Shown here piece by piece: positions 7,705 through 16,588 of a DNA stretch of 46,710 nt (its first letter is position 1; each line of letters begins with the position of its first letter). This stretch comes from Candidatus Kapaibacterium sp. (GTDB lineage: Bacteria > Bacteroidota > Ignavibacteria > Kapaibacteriales > WFXC01), in contig JALWJX010000078.1 of assembly GCA_026996895.1 (NCBI GenBank), forward strand, positions 1 to 46,710, given 5' to 3'. The notes under the pieces are model-generated. The model was not told where the DNA came from. It searched no databases and saw nothing but the letters and a program-made list of their open reading frames with translations. The position numbers and the translations under genes were made by a program.

Positions 7705-8751
7705 TCACTCCGAAGCAGTTGCTGGTTCTGGCGCAATACCTAACTTTTCCCGAACCTGCCGTTCAAGGCGTTCCAGCACTTCCGGCTGTTCATTGACCAG
7801 GGTTTTAAATCCGTCGCGTCCCTGGACGCGTTCCTCTTCAAAAGTGAACCACGAGCCACTGCGGGTGATAATGCCCAGTTCAATAGCTAAATCCACCAGA
7901 TCCGAGATTTTCGAAATGCCCTCGTTGTAGTAGATGTCAAACTCCGCTTCTTTGAAGGGAGGTGCTACTTTGTTCTTCACAATCTTTGCCCTGACCCGAT
8001 TTCCGATGATTTCTTTGTTCTCCCCTTTGATCGGTTCCCGGCGTCGGATATCAATGCGCACAGAAGCATAGAATTTCAAGGCATTCCCGCCAGTTGTGAC
8101 TTCGGGATTGCCGTAGGTAATGCCAATTTTCGATCGCAACTGATTGGTAAAAATCACAGCAGTGCGGGAGCGACCAATGGCGGCGTTTAACTTCCGCATC
8201 GCCTGCGACATCAGCCGGGCGTGGGCACCCATTGTAGCGTCCCCCATTTCCCCTTCAATCTCTGCTCTTGGAGTTAAGGCGGCAACGGAGTCGATAACGA
8301 TAACGTCAACGGCATTACTCCGTACCAGTGTTTCCACAATCTCTAATGCCTGTTCGCCAAATTCTGGCTGCGAGAGCAGCAGAGAATTCAAATCCACTCC
8401 CAGTCGCTGCGCATATCGGATATCCAGCGCATGTTCTGTGTCGATAAACGCAGCATAGCCACCAGCTTTCTGCGCTTCGGCAATGACGTGAAGACAAACG
8501 GTTGTTTTCCCGGAGGATTCCGGACCAAAAATCTCCGTGATACGACCGCGGGGAACACCGCCAATGCCTATGGCATAGTCCAGCGATAAGCAACCGGTAG
8601 AAATTGCTTCAACGGGTGCAAAAGCCTGATCCGTGAGGCGCATAATGGAGCCTTTGCCGTACTGCCGCTCGATTTGCTTGATTGCTTCTTGCAATGCCCG
8701 CTGGCGAGCTTGCTGTTCACTCGCTTGATTCGCTGCCGTCTCCTTTGCCAT
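7705..8751 (-). CDS. recA: Recombinase A
   Basis: RecA (348 aa) forms nucleoprotein filaments on ssDNA, drives strand exchange and activates LexA-type cleavage. Walker A is GPESSGKTT and Walker B is [10 protein letters not shown]. Loop L1 is in [12 protein letters not shown], and L2 follows [25 protein letters not shown]. The start MAKE... fits Bacteroidota-type RecA, and the C-terminus is short and acidic. The 170 bases upstream contain no obvious symmetric SOS box that I can identify. It is co-directional with rpsP upstream and recX downstream. Confidence 0.98.
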   Translation of the reverse strand: MAKETAANQASEQQARQRALQEAIKQIERQYGKGSIMRLTDQAFAPVEAISTGCLSLDYAIGIGGVPRGRITEIFGPESSGKTTVCLHVIAEAQKAGGYAAFIDTEHALDIRYAQRLGVDLNSLLLSQPEFGEQALEIVETLVRSNAVDVIVIDSVAALTPRAEIEGEMGDATMGAHARLMSQAMRKLNAAIGRSRTAVIFTNQLRSKIGITYGNPEVTTGGNALKFYASVRIDIRRREPIKGENKEIIGNRVRAKIVKNKVAPPFKEAEFDIYYNEGISKISDLVDLAIELGIITRSGSWFTFEEERVQGRDGFKTLVNEQPEVLERLERQVREKLGIAPEPATASE

Positions 8752-8883
8752 TGCAAAACTCCTGTAATGTGACTTGTTGCTGGTTATCCGCTACAACGAT
8801 TATTCGCGCGCAAAAATTGCACTCCCGTACGCTGCACCTCCCTGGCTCGTTTTCGACGCGCTTCCTCAGCGAGATTGGACCCT

Positions 8884-8903
8884 GCTCTGGCACAAACCAG
8901 AGC
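8884..8903. other. Hairpin downstream of rpsP / upstream of recA
   Basis: Perfect inverted repeat GCTCTGG-CACAAA-CCAGAGC just beyond the rpsP stop (minus strand). There is no T-run, so it may stabilise the 3' end of the ffh-rpsP transcript or weaken read-through into recA rather than act as a classical intrinsic terminator. Confidence 0.5.
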
Positions 8904-8921
8904 GATACGCAAAGGGCAAAT

Positions 8922-9353
8922 TTAACCCTCTTGCGATTCAGCCGCTGCCGCTTCGTTTTCTGCTGCCGGCGCTGGCTGCGGTTTGGATTTCTGATATTTC
9001 TTTTGCTTCTTCTCCAGGATCCGCTGGACGCGTTGAGCAACGATTTCTCGATGGCGGGCAACCGCCTGCTCGATTTCTTCGGCTGGAATGCCTTTACGCT
9101 CCAGATGGAGTCGTAGCAGAATGCCCTGGGTGCTGAGTAGGTGCCGAACGATGTCTGTTGGTTGGGCGCCGACTCGAAGCCAGTACAGGGCACGTTCTTC
9201 GTTGATAACAATGGTCGACGGTGTTGTCATCGGGTCATAGTAGCCGATGCGCTCGATAAATTTGCCGTCCCGTCGGGCGCGGGAATCGACAGCAACAATA
9301 TCGTAAAAAGGTCGGAATTTGCGTCCCCGTCGTCTCAATCGGAGTTTGACCAT
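8922..9353 (-). CDS. rpsP: 30S ribosomal protein S16
   Basis: S16 (143 aa) helps assemble the 5' domain of 16S rRNA. The conserved core is MVKLRLRRRGRKFRPFYDIVAVDSRARRDGKFIERIGYYDP, then EERALYWLRVGAQPTDIVRHLL. The C-terminal half is a long charged helix with an Ala/Glu/Pro-rich tail, an extension common in Bacteroidota-related S16. It starts 19 bases after ffh. The ffh-rpsP order is conserved in many bacteria, but rimM and trmD do not follow here; recA does. Confidence 0.97.
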   Translation of the reverse strand: MVKLRLRRRGRKFRPFYDIVAVDSRARRDGKFIERIGYYDPMTTPSTIVINEERALYWLRVGAQPTDIVRHLLSTQGILLRLHLERKGIPAEEIEQAVARHREIVAQRVQRILEKKQKKYQKSKPQPAPAAENEAAAAESQEG

Positions 9354-9372
9354 TGTTCATCCCCTTTGTTGT

Positions 9373-10791
9373 TTAAAATCCTCGCAGTTTATTGCGTTTT
9401 TTCTTTTTCTTCATCCGCGGTGCTGGCGCCCCGCCGTGCACAAATGCAGCCGGATCCATTTGCCCCGGTGGCGGCACCAGTCGTTTGCCAAAACGCTTTT
9501 GATTTTTCGAGATCTGCCGCATCAATTTCCGCATTTCCTGGTACTGCTGGATGAGCTGGTTAACCTCTTCCAGCGTTGTCCCACTTCCCCGCGCAATGCG
9601 GCGTCGGCGAGAAGCGTTTTGGAGCAATTCTGGCTTTTGCCGTTCTTCCTTCGTCATTGAGTTGATAATGGCTTCGACGCGTTTGAGAGCGGAATCTTCA
9701 ATCTGCACCTCGCGCAGCATACTGCTCATTCCGGGAATGAGACTAATCAGGTCTCGCAAAGGACCCATCCGCTTAATGATTCGCAGTTGCTTGCGCAAAT
9801 CTTCGAAGGTGAATTCGTCTTTGAGGAGTTTTTCTTCTAACCGGCGGGCTTCTTCTTCATCGATTTCCCGCTGGGCTTTCTCCACCAGGGTCAGCACATC
9901 CCCCATTCCCAAAATGCGGGAAGCGATTCGGTCAGGGTGGAACAGTTCCAGTGCATCAAGAGATTCCCCGACGGAGACAAACTTAATAGGTTTCCGAACC
10001 ACGGCTTTGACCGACAGAGCTGCACCGCCACGGGTATCGCCATCTAATTTGGTCAGCACCACGCCGGTAAAGTCCAGTCGTTCGTTGAACGCCTTTGCGG
10101 TGTTGACAGCATCCTGGCCAATCATTGCATCGCAGACAAAGAGGATCTCTTGTGGGGAGACTGCCTCTTTGATCGCTGCAACCTCCTGCATCATTGCCTC
10201 GTCGATGCTGAGTCGTCCGGCGGTGTCAATGATCACAACGTTTCTTCCCTGTTTCCGGGCAAAGCGTACACCCTCTTCTGCTAAGGCAACCGGTGAGAGC
10301 CCTTCCTGATAGAAAACGGGCGTTTCTGCTTGCTGTCCTAAGAGTTGAAGCTGTTCAATAGCAGCGGGTCGGTAGATGTCCGCAGCAACTAACAGGGGAA
10401 GGAGCTTCTTCTCCTTCCGAAGATACTGTGCCAGTTTCGCAGCAAAGGTTGTCTTCCCGGAGCCCTGCAGTCCCGCAATGAGAATCACGGTTGGAGGAAT
10501 CGGAGCCAGGTGCAACTGTGCGTGCTCCGATCCCATTAACTTCACCATTTCATCGTAAATCAGCTTGATGAAGAACTGTTCAGGGTGTACTTTCCCCCGA
10601 ACTTTAAGCCCGATCGCCTCTTTCTTGACGTCTTCAATAAATTGCTTCACAACGGTGAAGTGAACATCTGCCTCCAGCAAAGCCCGGCGAACCTCTCGCA
10701 AGGCTTCTTCAATGTTGGATTCAGTGATGGTATCTAAGCCCCGAACCTTTCGGATCGCCTGTTCAATTTTTTGCTGTAGAGTCTCAAACAC
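9373..10791 (-). CDS. ffh: Signal recognition particle protein Ffh (SRP54)
   Basis: Ffh binds 4.5S/SRP RNA and signal sequences and docks with FtsY to target membrane and exported proteins. The N domain begins MFETLQQKIEQAIRKVRG. The G domain has GLQGSGKTTFAAKLA (G1), DIYRPAAIEQL, DTAGRL (G3) and LTKLDGDTRGG (G4 and closing loop). The C-terminal M domain includes MTKEERQKPELL and ends in a Met/Lys-rich tail. The start is a GTG at 10791, chosen because MFE is the family N-terminus. Length is 472 aa, with a 19-base gap to rpsP. Confidence 0.97.
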   Translation of the reverse strand: MFETLQQKIEQAIRKVRGLDTITESNIEEALREVRRALLEADVHFTVVKQFIEDVKKEAIGLKVRGKVHPEQFFIKLIYDEMVKLMGSEHAQLHLAPIPPTVILIAGLQGSGKTTFAAKLAQYLRKEKKLLPLLVAADIYRPAAIEQLQLLGQQAETPVFYQEGLSPVALAEEGVRFARKQGRNVVIIDTAGRLSIDEAMMQEVAAIKEAVSPQEILFVCDAMIGQDAVNTAKAFNERLDFTGVVLTKLDGDTRGGAALSVKAVVRKPIKFVSVGESLDALELFHPDRIASRILGMGDVLTLVEKAQREIDEEEARRLEEKLLKDEFTFEDLRKQLRIIKRMGPLRDLISLIPGMSSMLREVQIEDSALKRVEAIINSMTKEERQKPELLQNASRRRRIARGSGTTLEEVNQLIQQYQEMRKLMRQISKNQKRFGKRLVPPPGQMDPAAFVHGGAPAPRMKKKKKRNKLRGF

Positions 10792-10872
10792 GCGGCTGTC
10801 CCGCTTTGGTTCGACTCACGATCGTAGCCTTTTGCAGTTCGAGCCAAGGACGTTTTGGCGACGAGAGAATTT

Positions 10873-10919
10873 TAAAAAAACAAAAAGGCAACCTTAAAGG
10901 CTGCCTTTCCAAAGGTTGC
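10873..10919 (-). terminator. Intrinsic terminator of the rpmE-rpsR unit
   Basis: On the minus strand, GCAACCTT...AAGGTTGC encloses a second short AAGG/CCTT pairing and is followed by CTTTTTGTTTTTTT. It lies 19-65 bases after the rpsR stop, is strong and correctly oriented, and separates this unit from ffh. Confidence 0.85.
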
Positions 10920-10937
10920 TACTGTGACAAAGGAGAT

Positions 10938-11192
10938 TCAACTAATGTCTCGTGCGACAAATGGCAGCAGTGCCAGATGTCGAGCCCGCTTGATAGCCTC
11001 TGCGATACGCCGCTGCTGATAGGCGGTAACGCCAGTGATACGACGTGGCAGAATCTTACCCTGATCGTTGATAAACTCTTCCAGCAGATCGACATCCAGG
11101 TAGTCGACGAACTTGGAGGATCCCAGAGGATTGGGACGTCGCCGACCACGGTTGCGATCGCCATAAATGGTCATTAAGGGAATCTGGCTCAT
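10938..11192 (-). CDS. rpsR: 30S ribosomal protein S18
   Basis: S18 (84 aa) sits on the platform of the small subunit next to S6. Recognised from [48 protein letters not shown], the near-invariant S18 core. The N-terminus may start at M1 or at M7 ([13 protein letters not shown]). The ATG at 11192 overlaps the rpmE TGA as ATGA, which favours coupled initiation there. rpsF and rplI, the usual partners, are not adjacent. Confidence 0.95.
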   Translation of the reverse strand: MSQIPLMTIYGDRNRGRRRPNPLGSSKFVDYLDVDLLEEFINDQGKILPRRITGVTAYQQRRIAEAIKRARHLALLPFVARDIS

Positions 11193-11458
11193 CCTTGCTC
11201 CTCAGTTGTTTGTTGTTGGGACTGTTGCTGCTTTCGCTGCTCTTGAATCTTGCGTGATTTTTCCAATCGCTTTTTGAAGCGATCTACCCGACCGGCCGTA
11301 TCAACCAGGACCTGCTTACCGGTAAAAAAAGGATGGCTTTTAGAATCAATTTCCAGCACCAGTCGGTCCTTCGGATAACACGATCGGGTTTTGAAGACTG
11401 TTCCGTCTGTCATCACAACTTCAATAGTGTGGTATCGTGGATGAATGCCTTTTTTCAT
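11189..11458 (-). CDS. rpmE: 50S ribosomal protein L31 (zinc-free form)
   Basis: L31 (89 aa) bridges the 50S central protuberance to the 30S head. It begins MKKGIHPRY and has the hallmark [24 protein letters not shown]. The CxxC-type zinc site of the C-plus paralogue is missing: the region expected to read like CSCG is MTDGTVF. This is therefore a C-minus (zinc-independent) L31. The C-terminus is an unusual Gln-rich tail ([15 protein letters not shown]). An AAAGG ribosome-binding site precedes the ATG, and the gene overlaps rpsR by 4 bases. Confidence 0.93.
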   Translation of the reverse strand: MKKGIHPRYHTIEVVMTDGTVFKTRSCYPKDRLVLEIDSKSHPFFTGKQVLVDTAGRVDRFKKRLEKSRKIQEQRKQQQSQQQTTEEQG

Positions 11459-11483
11459 AGCCCTATATCCTTTTATTGCTGCT

Positions 11484-11672
11484 CTACAAATTTGCGGCTA
11501 TTGCGTCGATTTCCGATAAGTCCTTCACTTTGACCATTTTTTTTCGCAGCCGAATCGTTCCTTTCGCAGAACGGTACGGCTTGATGACCATTACATTCAT
11601 AATGCCGGGTCCCGCTTCCCGCTTTTGCTTGCTCTTCAATACCTTGGCAAAAAACGATTGATCCTTTCCCAT
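11484..11672 (-). CDS. Small basic conserved-looking protein next to rpmE
   Basis: A 62-aa basic ORF beginning [17 protein letters not shown] and ending [16 protein letters not shown]. It precedes rpmE by 25 bases on the same strand, which supports its being a real gene. I do not recognise a named domain. The start recalls small proteins of related phyla that begin M(A/G)KD(K/Q)SF and in some cases carry CxxC zinc knuckles; this one has no cysteines. A ribosome- or translation-linked role is suggested only by context. Confidence 0.6.
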   Translation of the reverse strand: MGKDQSFFAKVLKSKQKREAGPGIMNVMVIKPYRSAKGTIRLRKKMVKVKDLSEIDAIAANL

Positions 11673-11731
11673 CGTACCAGTATTGTTTTAACCGTTAGAC
11701 AAATTTCTGCAAACCGCAAAAATACGAAATT

Positions 11732-13207
11732 TTACGGAAATACACCCAGTTGCATATATGCCAGTGCAACTTTATCAATGCCAGAGACGTATGCCGCTGT
11801 CCGGAGATTTTCAATTTCAGGATTTGCGTTCCAGTAGCTTTTGATTTCGTGGTATGCGAAAATCATTGTTTCTTCCAGTCCTGAGTAAACCAGATCCTGT
11901 TCTTCAGCGCCACGAATCAGGAGGTTACGTTCAATTTGCGAAAACTGTTTGCCAACCAGGCGTTCGATTGAATCGACCAGTCGGGTATTGACCGCTTCGT
12001 CGAAACGCTTTCCCATCCGTCCAAAGCGAATATGGGAAATGTTTTTAAGCCATTCAAAATACGATACGGTGACGCCACCGGCGTTTAAATAAAGGTCGGG
12101 GATGATTAAGATGCCACGTTTTTCCAGAATTTCTTCTGCCTGGCTGGTTACCGGACCATTGGCTGCTTCAGCAACGATTTTTGCCTGAATGTGCTCTGCA
12201 TTTTCTACTGTGATCTGATTTTCTAGAGCGGCAGGCACCAGAATGTCGCAGGGAAAGGTAAGCAACCGATGCCCATTTTTGTATGTTTTCGCTTTGGGAT
12301 AACCCGTGATGGAACCCGTTTCCTGACGCCAGCGCTGGACATCTTCGACATCCAGCCCTTTTGGATTATAGATTGCGCCGTCATACTCGATGATTCCTAC
12401 GATAATCCCACCACCTTCCTGGATGAACTTTGCTGCGTGGTAGCCCACGTTGCCGAATCCCTGAACAATGACGGTTTTACCCTCAATGCCGGGCAGGATT
12501 CCGTAGCGTTTCAGCAGATCCGTATCGCGAAGTGCTTCTCGAAGGCCATAGTAGACTCCTAATCCAGTGGCTTCCCGGCGTCCCCGCACACCACCTTGAT
12601 TGATGGGTTTGCCGGTCACACACGCCAGGGCATTGATGTCGCTGCCGCCGGTGAGCATCATATACGTATCGGCAATCCACGCCATTTCCCGCTCTCCGGT
12701 ACCATAGTCCGGAGCTGGTACGTCGACCGCAGGACCAATGAAGTGTTTGTGAAGTAATTGCGTTGTATACCGTCGGGTAATTCGTTCTAATTCAGTTACT
12801 GAATAGTTGCGCGGATTGATTTTGACCCCGCCTTTTGCACCGCCGAAGGGAACATGAACGATGGCACATTTAAAGGTCATCAGTGCTGCTAAGGCTTCCA
12901 CTTCGTCTTGGTCTACTAACTCGCTGAACCGGATACCTCCTTTTGTCGGTAATCGATGATGGCTATGCTCTACCCGGTAAGCATGTATCACCTCGATGTT
13001 TCCGTCGTCGCGACGCAGCGGAAAGTGGAACGAGTACACAGCATTGCATTCCCGAATCTGCTTCAGCAAGCCAGCAGGGTATTCTTTTAGCAGGTGATTC
13101 GCAGCACGGTTGAAGTAGATCGAGACCGATTTGAAAAACGGAATAACGTCCTTTTTTCGCCGCGAGCTTGTCCGCCGCTGCTTGACCACATCCTTTGCAA
13201 CTGCCAT
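11732..13207 (-). CDS. gdhA: Glutamate dehydrogenase (Glu/Leu/Phe/Val family)
   Basis: Hexameric-type glutamate dehydrogenase (491 aa), oxidatively deaminating glutamate to 2-oxoglutarate with NAD(P). The substrate domain shows LPTKGGIRF, the catalytic-lysine motif VPFGGAKGGVKINP, and DVPAPDYGTGEREMAWIADTY. The nucleotide-binding domain has IVQGFGNVGYHAAKFIQEGG, with the Rossmann GxGxxG. The KINPRNY...ELERITRRYT and CVTGKPINQGG stretches resemble the eukaryotic mitochondrial GDH clade more than E. coli GdhA. Cofactor preference cannot be fixed by eye. The basic N-terminal ~25 residues are an extension. hpd lies immediately upstream on the same strand. Confidence 0.93.
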   Translation of the reverse strand: MAVAKDVVKQRRTSSRRKKDVIPFFKSVSIYFNRAANHLLKEYPAGLLKQIRECNAVYSFHFPLRRDDGNIEVIHAYRVEHSHHRLPTKGGIRFSELVDQDEVEALAALMTFKCAIVHVPFGGAKGGVKINPRNYSVTELERITRRYTTQLLHKHFIGPAVDVPAPDYGTGEREMAWIADTYMMLTGGSDINALACVTGKPINQGGVRGRREATGLGVYYGLREALRDTDLLKRYGILPGIEGKTVIVQGFGNVGYHAAKFIQEGGGIIVGIIEYDGAIYNPKGLDVEDVQRWRQETGSITGYPKAKTYKNGHRLLTFPCDILVPAALENQITVENAEHIQAKIVAEAANGPVTSQAEEILEKRGILIIPDLYLNAGGVTVSYFEWLKNISHIRFGRMGKRFDEAVNTRLVDSIERLVGKQFSQIERNLLIRGAEEQDLVYSGLEETMIFAYHEIKSYWNANPEIENLRTAAYVSGIDKVALAYMQLGVFP

Positions 13208-13254
13208 TTCCTTCTGCGTCCTTTCGTCTGTTGTTGCTACTTGTTATCCAGGAT

Positions 13255-14388
13255 TTATTTGTCCAGTGTGCCACGCAATGCCTGTTCACGCTCGATGGCT
13301 TCAAACAGCGCTTTGAAGTTGCCTTTACCAAAGGACTGTGCACCTTTGCGTTGAATGATTTCAAAAAAGAGCGTGGGGCGATCCACCAAGGTTCGGGTGA
13401 AAATCTGGAGCAGGTATCCCTGATCGTCGCGATCCACCAGGATGCGCAGCCGTCGGATAGTGTCTACCGCTTCATCAATGGCTCCCACCCGGCTGGGCAA
13501 CGCGTCGTAGTATGCATCCGGGGTGTCCATAAACTCAATACCGTTAGCACGCAGTTTTTCCACAGTCGTCACAATGTCGTTAGTCAACAATGCAATGTGC
13601 TGAACTCCTGGACCCTCATTGAACTCTACAAACTCCTCGATCTGGGATTTTTTCTTTCCTTCTGCTGGTTCGTTGATGGGGAACTTGATCAGCAAATTAT
13701 CGTTAGCAACCACTGTAGATCGCAAAGCGGTGTACTCCGTCGAAATGTCCTTGTCATCAAATGACACAAACCGTTTGAAGCCAAAAACCCGGTTGTAAAA
13801 GTTGACCATTTCTTCCATCTGATTCCATCCCATATTGCCAACAATGTGGTCAATGCGGACAAAACCAACCGGGTCGGCAATTGGATCTTTGTCGACGCCC
13901 TGGAAGCCGGGGAGGAAAACGCCCTGATAGTCTCCTTTTTCAATGAAGCTATGCACAATGTCCCCGTATGCCCTGACGGTTGCAATCTTTACTTGCCCAT
14001 TCTCATCTTCAACCACGTGGGGCTCTACCACACTCTCAGCGCCACGCGCAGTGGTCGTTTCATACGCTTTTTCAGCATCATCGACTAAGAATGCGATGTC
14101 TCGTACCCCATCACCGTGCTTTTGCAAAAACTCATAGATGGGACTGTTGGAGTGATACGGTGCGGTAAGTACAAAAACGACTTCATTCTGCCGGAGTGCA
14201 TGCGAAGTGGACTTGCGGTTACCCGTTTCCAAACCGCTGTAAGCGAACCATTCAAAACCGAAACCACGGCGGTAGAAGTAGGCTGCCTGTTTGGCATTGC
14301 CGACAAAGAACTCCACATGATGGATCCCGAGGATTTTGAATGGTTGCTGCGCTTGCTGTTGCAGTGTTTCGGGGGATTGAACTTCCAT
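13255..14388 (-). CDS. hpd: 4-hydroxyphenylpyruvate dioxygenase
   Basis: HPPD converts 4-hydroxyphenylpyruvate to homogentisate, the second step of tyrosine degradation, with non-haem Fe(II). It has two VOC-fold halves. The three metal ligands are visible as His in VRIDHIVGN, His in [12 protein letters not shown] and Glu in FFEIIQRKG, followed by the C-terminal [16 protein letters not shown] helix. The track start at 14415 is a TTG; the ATG at 14388 has AAAGGAG upstream and gives a 377-aa protein of typical length. The next pathway gene, hmgA, is 17 kb away on the other strand. gdh lies directly downstream. Confidence 0.97.
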   Translation of the reverse strand: MEVQSPETLQQQAQQPFKILGIHHVEFFVGNAKQAAYFYRRGFGFEWFAYSGLETGNRKSTSHALRQNEVVFVLTAPYHSNSPIYEFLQKHGDGVRDIAFLVDDAEKAYETTTARGAESVVEPHVVEDENGQVKIATVRAYGDIVHSFIEKGDYQGVFLPGFQGVDKDPIADPVGFVRIDHIVGNMGWNQMEEMVNFYNRVFGFKRFVSFDDKDISTEYTALRSTVVANDNLLIKFPINEPAEGKKKSQIEEFVEFNEGPGVQHIALLTNDIVTTVEKLRANGIEFMDTPDAYYDALPSRVGAIDEAVDTIRRLRILVDRDDQGYLLQIFTRTLVDRPTLFFEIIQRKGAQSFGKGNFKALFEAIEREQALRGTLDK

Positions 14389-14535
14389 TGGATGCTCCTT
14401 TTGGTTGTTTGACAAGAATTTTTATTTTATCTCAACTGCTGGCTACTCCGGAACGGATCATAACGTTGTCTCCCGGTCGCCGGTTTATCAAACTTCAAAA
14501 TTACGCAAAACTGTTCCATTGGCTATTCACCTCCG

Positions 14536-16296
14536 TCAAAGTTTTTGCAACGGTTTGGCATTTGTGATCAAAATCCGAACCTTCCGCTGTTCAGGACTGG
14601 TATCGGATGTTACCGATCCAGCAATTTTCCAGTGAATGTGATCTGCCAATGCCTTCCACTGTGGATCTTCGGACAGCATCTGTTGCAATGAGCGGAGGAC
14701 GAAATATGCCCGCAAGCGAGCCAACAGCGAGGGGGTTAGCGGCATATCGGATGTTACGAAGAGGTTGTAGTGTTCGTCCCATACGTCAACTCCGATATAG
14801 CGAGCATGCTCCGGAATTTCTTTTGGACTTGCATATCCTTCCACGATGATAAAGAGATCGGGACCCTGGCTCCGACACGGGTCACTGGTAGCCTGGAGCG
14901 CCTGCTGGAGCTGGTCTCGAAAGATATCCAGTTGTTTCTGGACAATCTGAGCATAAAGGTCATAGCTGCTATCCGGGTAAGCGATGGCAGCGTGTGCTAA
15001 AAGGTTCATCTCCAGCAGCAGCCGGAGATCCTGAAGGTTATGCAGCGTTGTGGGTTTGTGATAGCCGGGAACGAAGTAGGGAATGTCGACTGTAAATGGG
15101 AACGTAGGCTCTGGTATTGGAATGGGAGGGATCGTAAAATCGGCTCGAATAACCGTCGGTTGCAGGGTGCACGGTGTTGTCACATCAATGGTAATGGGAT
15201 CTCCTGAGTAGCAGAGATTTTCGTATACCAACTGGTATTGCCGTCGCGCTGGCAATTGGAGTTGAAAGCGACCATCGGATTGGACGACCGTTTCGGCAAA
15301 GCGTCGGTGGTAATGATCGATGGCAACAATCCGCTCGCGGGAATGCATTCCGGGATCTGAAAAGACAGTTCCAATCACCTGAACGGGTGGGCAGAGGGGG
15401 AAAGCGTAGAGATCAAAGCCGCCGCATCCTCCCGGTCGATTAGAGCTCAACAGCAGTGAATCTCCCCAGAGTTGAGGGGTGATTTCGTCACTGTTGGTGT
15501 TGATGGGAAAAGGGAGCAACTCGGGAGAACTCCATTGTCCCGCACCGGTTGATGCTGCGCGTACAATATCAAAAGTCCGTTGCGCACTCATTGCCTGGGT
15601 TGCAAAGTAGAGCGTTCCATCGTGATCGATGACCGGGGACATTTCATCCCACCGGGAATTAAGCTCTCGAAGTGGTTGCGGAATGGACCACAGGCTATCG
15701 CTTAACCGGAAAGCGATGTAAAGGTCCAGACCTCCCTGCCCCTGGGGACGGTCAGAAACGAATAAGAGGTATGAACCATCCGGTGCGACGGCAGGGTATC
15801 CATCCCAGTGAGGGGAGTTTAGCACGGTCAGCGGTTGGGGTTGCGACCATCGTCCTTCAGACCCGGAAACAACAAACAGATCAAAATTTCCTTCTGAGAC
15901 AGGAGCGGCAAAAAAGACATTGGTGGTCCCGGTAGCCGAATCATAAAAGTACGTGGCGCCAGCCCCGCCGCCATAGTGGTTGACCGGCGGTTCCTGGACC
16001 ACGGCTGGCTCCGCCCAGCCGTCCCGGTATCGAGTTGATGTAAGAAAAATTGGCTGGTCGTTGTCCAGCTCTATGGTAGTGCTATCTGTTTCAACGGTGA
16101 CGGAGCGGTCCGATGCAAAGATCAGAACCTTAGAAGCGTATGGGAGCGGCGCCAGATCATCCGCAGGGGAGTTCAGCGATGCAAGATTCCCCGTAGCGTT
16201 CAGGTTTTCACAGCGAGGGGCAGAAGCACAGGCAGCTATGGTGAGAGACAACAGGCAGAGAGGTAGCCATTGCCACCCCCTTTTCCAGCTCTGCAT
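14536..16296 (-). CDS. PD40/WD40-like outer-membrane lipoprotein with OmpA-like C-terminus
   Basis: A 586-aa lipoprotein. The signal sequence ends in LSLTIAACAS, an SPII lipobox with C at about residue 24. Residues ~70-340 form a beta-propeller with PD40 repeats, such as GYPAVAPDGSYLLFVSDR, MSPVIDHDGTLYFAT and ITPQLWGDSLLLSSNRPGGCGGFDLY. A carboxypeptidase-regulatory-like beta domain follows (VIGTVFSD...VQSDGRFQLQLPARRQYQLVY). The C-terminal ~200 residues have IIVEGYASPKEIPEHARY...LARLRAYFVLRSLQQ, which looks like a diverged OmpA peptidoglycan-binding domain. The architecture recalls T9SS-associated PorE but without recognisable TPRs. The track start at 16512 overlaps tRNA-Glu and a terminator; the ATG at 16296 is right for the signal peptide. 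Confidence 0.8.
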   Translation of the reverse strand: MQSWKRGWQWLPLCLLSLTIAACASAPRCENLNATGNLASLNSPADDLAPLPYASKVLIFASDRSVTVETDSTTIELDNDQPIFLTSTRYRDGWAEPAVVQEPPVNHYGGGAGATYFYDSATGTTNVFFAAPVSEGNFDLFVVSGSEGRWSQPQPLTVLNSPHWDGYPAVAPDGSYLLFVSDRPQGQGGLDLYIAFRLSDSLWSIPQPLRELNSRWDEMSPVIDHDGTLYFATQAMSAQRTFDIVRAASTGAGQWSSPELLPFPINTNSDEITPQLWGDSLLLSSNRPGGCGGFDLYAFPLCPPVQVIGTVFSDPGMHSRERIVAIDHYHRRFAETVVQSDGRFQLQLPARRQYQLVYENLCYSGDPITIDVTTPCTLQPTVIRADFTIPPIPIPEPTFPFTVDIPYFVPGYHKPTTLHNLQDLRLLLEMNLLAHAAIAYPDSSYDLYAQIVQKQLDIFRDQLQQALQATSDPCRSQGPDLFIIVEGYASPKEIPEHARYIGVDVWDEHYNLFVTSDMPLTPSLLARLRAYFVLRSLQQMLSEDPQWKALADHIHWKIAGSVTSDTSPEQRKVRILITNAKPLQKL

Positions 16297-16341
16297 TTGC
16301 CACCGTTTGCCGTTCAAGATTAACAGCCTTTTGGAATCAGA

Positions 16342-16380
16342 CAAAAAGAAAAGCGCCTCCCAATATCCGAGGCGCTTTTC
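16342..16380 (-). terminator. Intrinsic terminator after tRNA-Glu
   Basis: Minus-strand hairpin AAAAGCGCCTC / GAGGCGCTTTT with a 9-nt loop followed by CTTTTTG. It lies 6 bases after the tRNA-Glu 3' end and separates the tRNA from the downstream lipoprotein gene. Confidence 0.85.
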
Positions 16381-16385
16381 GAGTG

Positions 16386-16457
16386 TGACCCCTACGGGAC
16401 TCGAACCCGTATCGCCGCCTTGAAAGAGCGGTGTCCTAACCATTAGACGAAGGGGCC
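16386..16457 (-). tRNA. tRNA-Glu (TTC)
   Basis: A 72-nt cloverleaf on the minus strand. Acceptor GGCCCCT pairs with AGGGGTC (one G-T), with discriminator A. The anticodon arm CCGCT-CTTTCAA-GGCGG carries TTC. The T-arm contains ACGGGTTCGAGTCCCGT. CCA is not encoded. It lies just upstream of, and divergent from, dnaG. Confidence 0.96.
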
Positions 16458-16588
16458 ACCATTTTTTGAAAATCAGGCTTTGTAACGAACAACTGACAAA
16501 TATAGTTTGCATTGCTATCGCTCATCCCTGACGATTTTCTTTCTCCGTCCGTCAATTGGAAACAAACAAAGCAACAGAGGATGCAGCA

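Noticed and set aside
8784-8907. Small minus-strand ORF of ~40 codons between rpsP and recA (TTG start)
   Set aside because: It begins with TTG inside a hairpin, has no ribosome-binding site and no recognisable relatives. The Arg-rich composition is plausible for random GC-rich DNA.
8752-8921. SOS (LexA) box upstream of recA
   Set aside because: I looked for GAAC/GTTC- and CTGT/ACAG-type palindromes and saw none that were convincing.
9551-10309. 252-aa plus-strand ORF
   Set aside because: Antisense shadow of ffh; Ser/Arg-rich low-complexity translation with no motifs.
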